Source: Methylobacterium sp. NMS14P (lineage in GTDB: Bacteria; Pseudomonadota; Alphaproteobacteria; Rhizobiales; Beijerinckiaceae). Taken from it: a stretch of 64,000 nucleotides of DNA. The stretch spans positions 2,362,501-2,426,500 of the forward strand of contig NZ_CP087106.1 in the NCBI RefSeq assembly GCF_028583545.1, given 5' to 3'. The position numbers and the translations under genes are program-made. Shown piece by piece: positions 62,729-64,000 of the stretch. The notes below the pieces were generated by a model that saw only the letters and a program-made list of their open reading frames with translations, did not search any database and was not told the DNA's origin. Within the stretch, counting starts at the first letter, position 1; each line of letters starts with the position of its first letter.

Positions 62729-64000
62729 CTACTCCGCCGCCTGCGGCAGGTACCGCGCCGGGTCGTAGTTGAGGATCGGCCCGAGCCAGCGCTCGACCTC
62801 GCGGACATCCATCCCCTTGCGGGCGGCGTAATCCTCGACCTGATCCCGCTCCACCTTGGCGACGCCGAAATAGTGCGCCTCCGGGTGGGCGATGTAGATC
62901 CCCGACACCGACGAGCCCGGCCACATGGCGTAGGACTCGGTCAGCTTCACGCCGATCCGGCTCTCGGCCTTCAGCAGGTCGAACAGCGTGGTCTTCTCGG
63001 TGTGGTCGGGCTGGGCCGGGTAGCCCGGAGCCGGACGGATGCCGTCGTACTTCTCCAGCACCAGCTCCTCGGGCGCGTAGGCCTCCTCAGACGCGTAGCC
63101 CCAGAACTCCTTGCGCACGCGCTCGTGCATCCGCTCGGCGAAGGCCTCGGCGATGCGGTCGGCCAGCGCCTTCACGAGGATCGCCCGGTAATCGTCGTTC
63201 GCCCGCTCGAAGCGCTCGGCGATGCGCACCTCCTCCAGGCCGGCCGTGACCACGAAGCCGCCGACGTAATCGGCGATGCCGGTCTCGGAAGGCGCCACGA
63301 AGTCCGACAGGCAGGTGTTCGACCGCCCGTCGCGCTTCGAGAGCTGCTGGCGCAGGCCGTGGAAGGTGGCGAGCCGCTCCGACCGGCTCTCGCCGGTGTA
63401 GAGCGCGATGTCGTCGCCGACGCTGTTGGCCGGCCAGAAGCCGATCACCGCCTTCGGGTTGAACCAGCGCTCCTCCACGATCTGCTTCAGCATCTCTTGC
63501 GCGTCCTCGTAGAGGGCGCGGGCGGCCGGGCCCTGCTCGGGATCGTCCAGGATCGCCGGGAAGCGGCCCTTGAACTCGTAAGTCTGCAGGAACGGCGTCC
63601 AGTCGATGTAGGGCACGAGGTCGGCGACCTCGTAGGAGCCGTAGACCCGGGTGCCGGTGAAGGTCGGCTTGGCCGGCTTGTAGGCCGACCAGTCGATCCT
63701 GAAGGCGTTGGTCCGCGCCTTGGCGAGCGGCAGCCGCTGCTTGTCGGCCTCCGAGCGCTTGTGGGCGTCGGCGACCTTGGCGTACTCGGCCCGGACCTTC
63801 TCGATCGTGGGCCCGCGGGTCTCCTTGGAGATCAGGCTCGACACCACGCCGACCGCGCGGCTCGCGTCGGTGACGTAGACCGCCTGCCCCTTGGCGTAGG
63901 CCGGGTGGATCTTCACCGCCGTGTGGACGCGGCTGGTGGTGGCGCCGCCAATCAGCAGCGGCACGTCGAGGCCCTCGCGCTCCATCTCGCCGGCCACGTG
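62729..64000 (-). CDS. metH: Cobalamin-dependent methionine synthase, C-terminal part (5' end outside window)
   Basis: About 423 residues are visible and the frame is open to base 64000. The start of the fragment is the end of the cobalamin domain (LLIGGATTSRVHTAVKIHP). The reactivation domain follows: NAFRIDWSAYKPAKPTF, GFWPANSVGDDIALY, LSDFVAPSETGIADYVGGF and the SAM-binding RPAPGYPAQPDHTEK. The last motifs are KLTESYAMWPGSSVSG and AHYFGVAKVERDQVEDYAARKG. It methylates homocysteine using methyltetrahydrofolate and B12. It is convergent with the lactonase operon. Confidence 0.97.
   Translation of the reverse strand, partial: HVAGEMEREGLDVPLLIGGATTSRVHTAVKIHPAYAKGQAVYVTDASRAVGVVSSLISKETRGPTIEKVRAEYAKVADAHKRSEADKQRLPLAKARTNAFRIDWSAYKPAKPTFTGTRVYGSYEVADLVPYIDWTPFLQTYEFKGRFPAILDDPEQGPAARALYEDAQEMLKQIVEERWFNPKAVIGFWPANSVGDDIALYTGESRSERLATFHGLRQQLSKRDGRSNTCLSDFVAPSETGIADYVGGFVVTAGLEEVRIAERFERANDDYRAILVKALADRIAEAFAERMHERVRKEFWGYASEEAYAPEELVLEKYDGIRPAPGYPAQPDHTEKTTLFDLLKAESRIGVKLTESYAMWPGSSVSGIYIAHPEAHYFGVAKVERDQVEDYAARKGMDVREVERWLGPILNYDPARYLPQAAE

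Overview
The window looks like chromosomal DNA from a very GC-rich alphaproteobacterium, most likely Methylobacterium or a close relative. The reasons are the order hemD, mitofilin-like gene, hemY; an EcfG-type sigma factor; an HWE-family sensor kinase; many short GC-rich intergenic palindromes; and codon use that is almost entirely G or C at third positions. I see no rRNA, CRISPR array, prophage or complete insertion sequence. The window cuts one gene at each end: an ABC exporter on the left and metH on the right.

Layout. 0-6.8 kb: ABC exporter end, aldose-1-epimerase-like protein, then hemD, a Mic60-like membrane protein and HemY. 7-12.4 kb: Nudix hydrolase, tRNA-Thr(GGT), Mn catalase, an FrmR-like repressor, a sigma factor that appears to carry its own NepR anti-sigma domain, a TonB C-terminal-like protein and small exported or membrane proteins. 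12.4-23.1 kb: three orphan Tad pilus-type proteins, an HD-GYP response regulator, a large hybrid kinase, a polysaccharide export (KpsE-like) protein, and a PAS-HWE kinase coupled to a single-domain receiver. 23.2-28.4 kb: FkbM methyltransferase, a peptide deformylase homologue with a damaged active site, an ECF41 sigma factor coupled to its NAD(P)-binding partner, and an ABC-F ATPase.

28.4-37.5 kb is accessory in character. It holds an adenylate cyclase coupled to a small secreted protein, two GT1 glycosyltransferases, a cytochrome P450, a Bcr/CflA-type exporter and an alpha/beta hydrolase. Two inverted copies of a compound palindromic repeat lie at about 28.4 and 31.7 kb. 37.8-45.5 kb is a signalling block: an OmpR-type regulator, a di-heme peroxidase and a VirA-like kinase with a pseudoreceiver in one operon, then a PAS/GAF hybrid kinase. 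45.5-53.2 kb holds an SDR/AraC divergent pair, a DUF1624 membrane protein, a KefB-type antiporter, several small genes and tRNA-Gln(TTG).

53.3-62.6 kb is a coherent sugar-acid catabolic locus. A GntR/FCD repressor is flanked by two identical 12-bp operator-like sites. On one side are an aldehyde dehydrogenase of the 2-oxoglutarate semialdehyde type and a ThDP enzyme. On the other side are an RraA-type aldolase, a sugar-acid MFS permease, an L-arabinonate-type dehydratase and an exported SMP-30 lactonase. Together they suggest lactone hydrolysis, uptake, dehydration and then aldol cleavage or oxidation.

The most notable item is the NepR-EcfG fusion at 10.3-11.1 kb. Next are the degenerate deformylase, the peroxidase/VirA-like kinase operon and the paired GntR operators. 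All assignments were made by eye from translated sequence and motifs; no database search was run.
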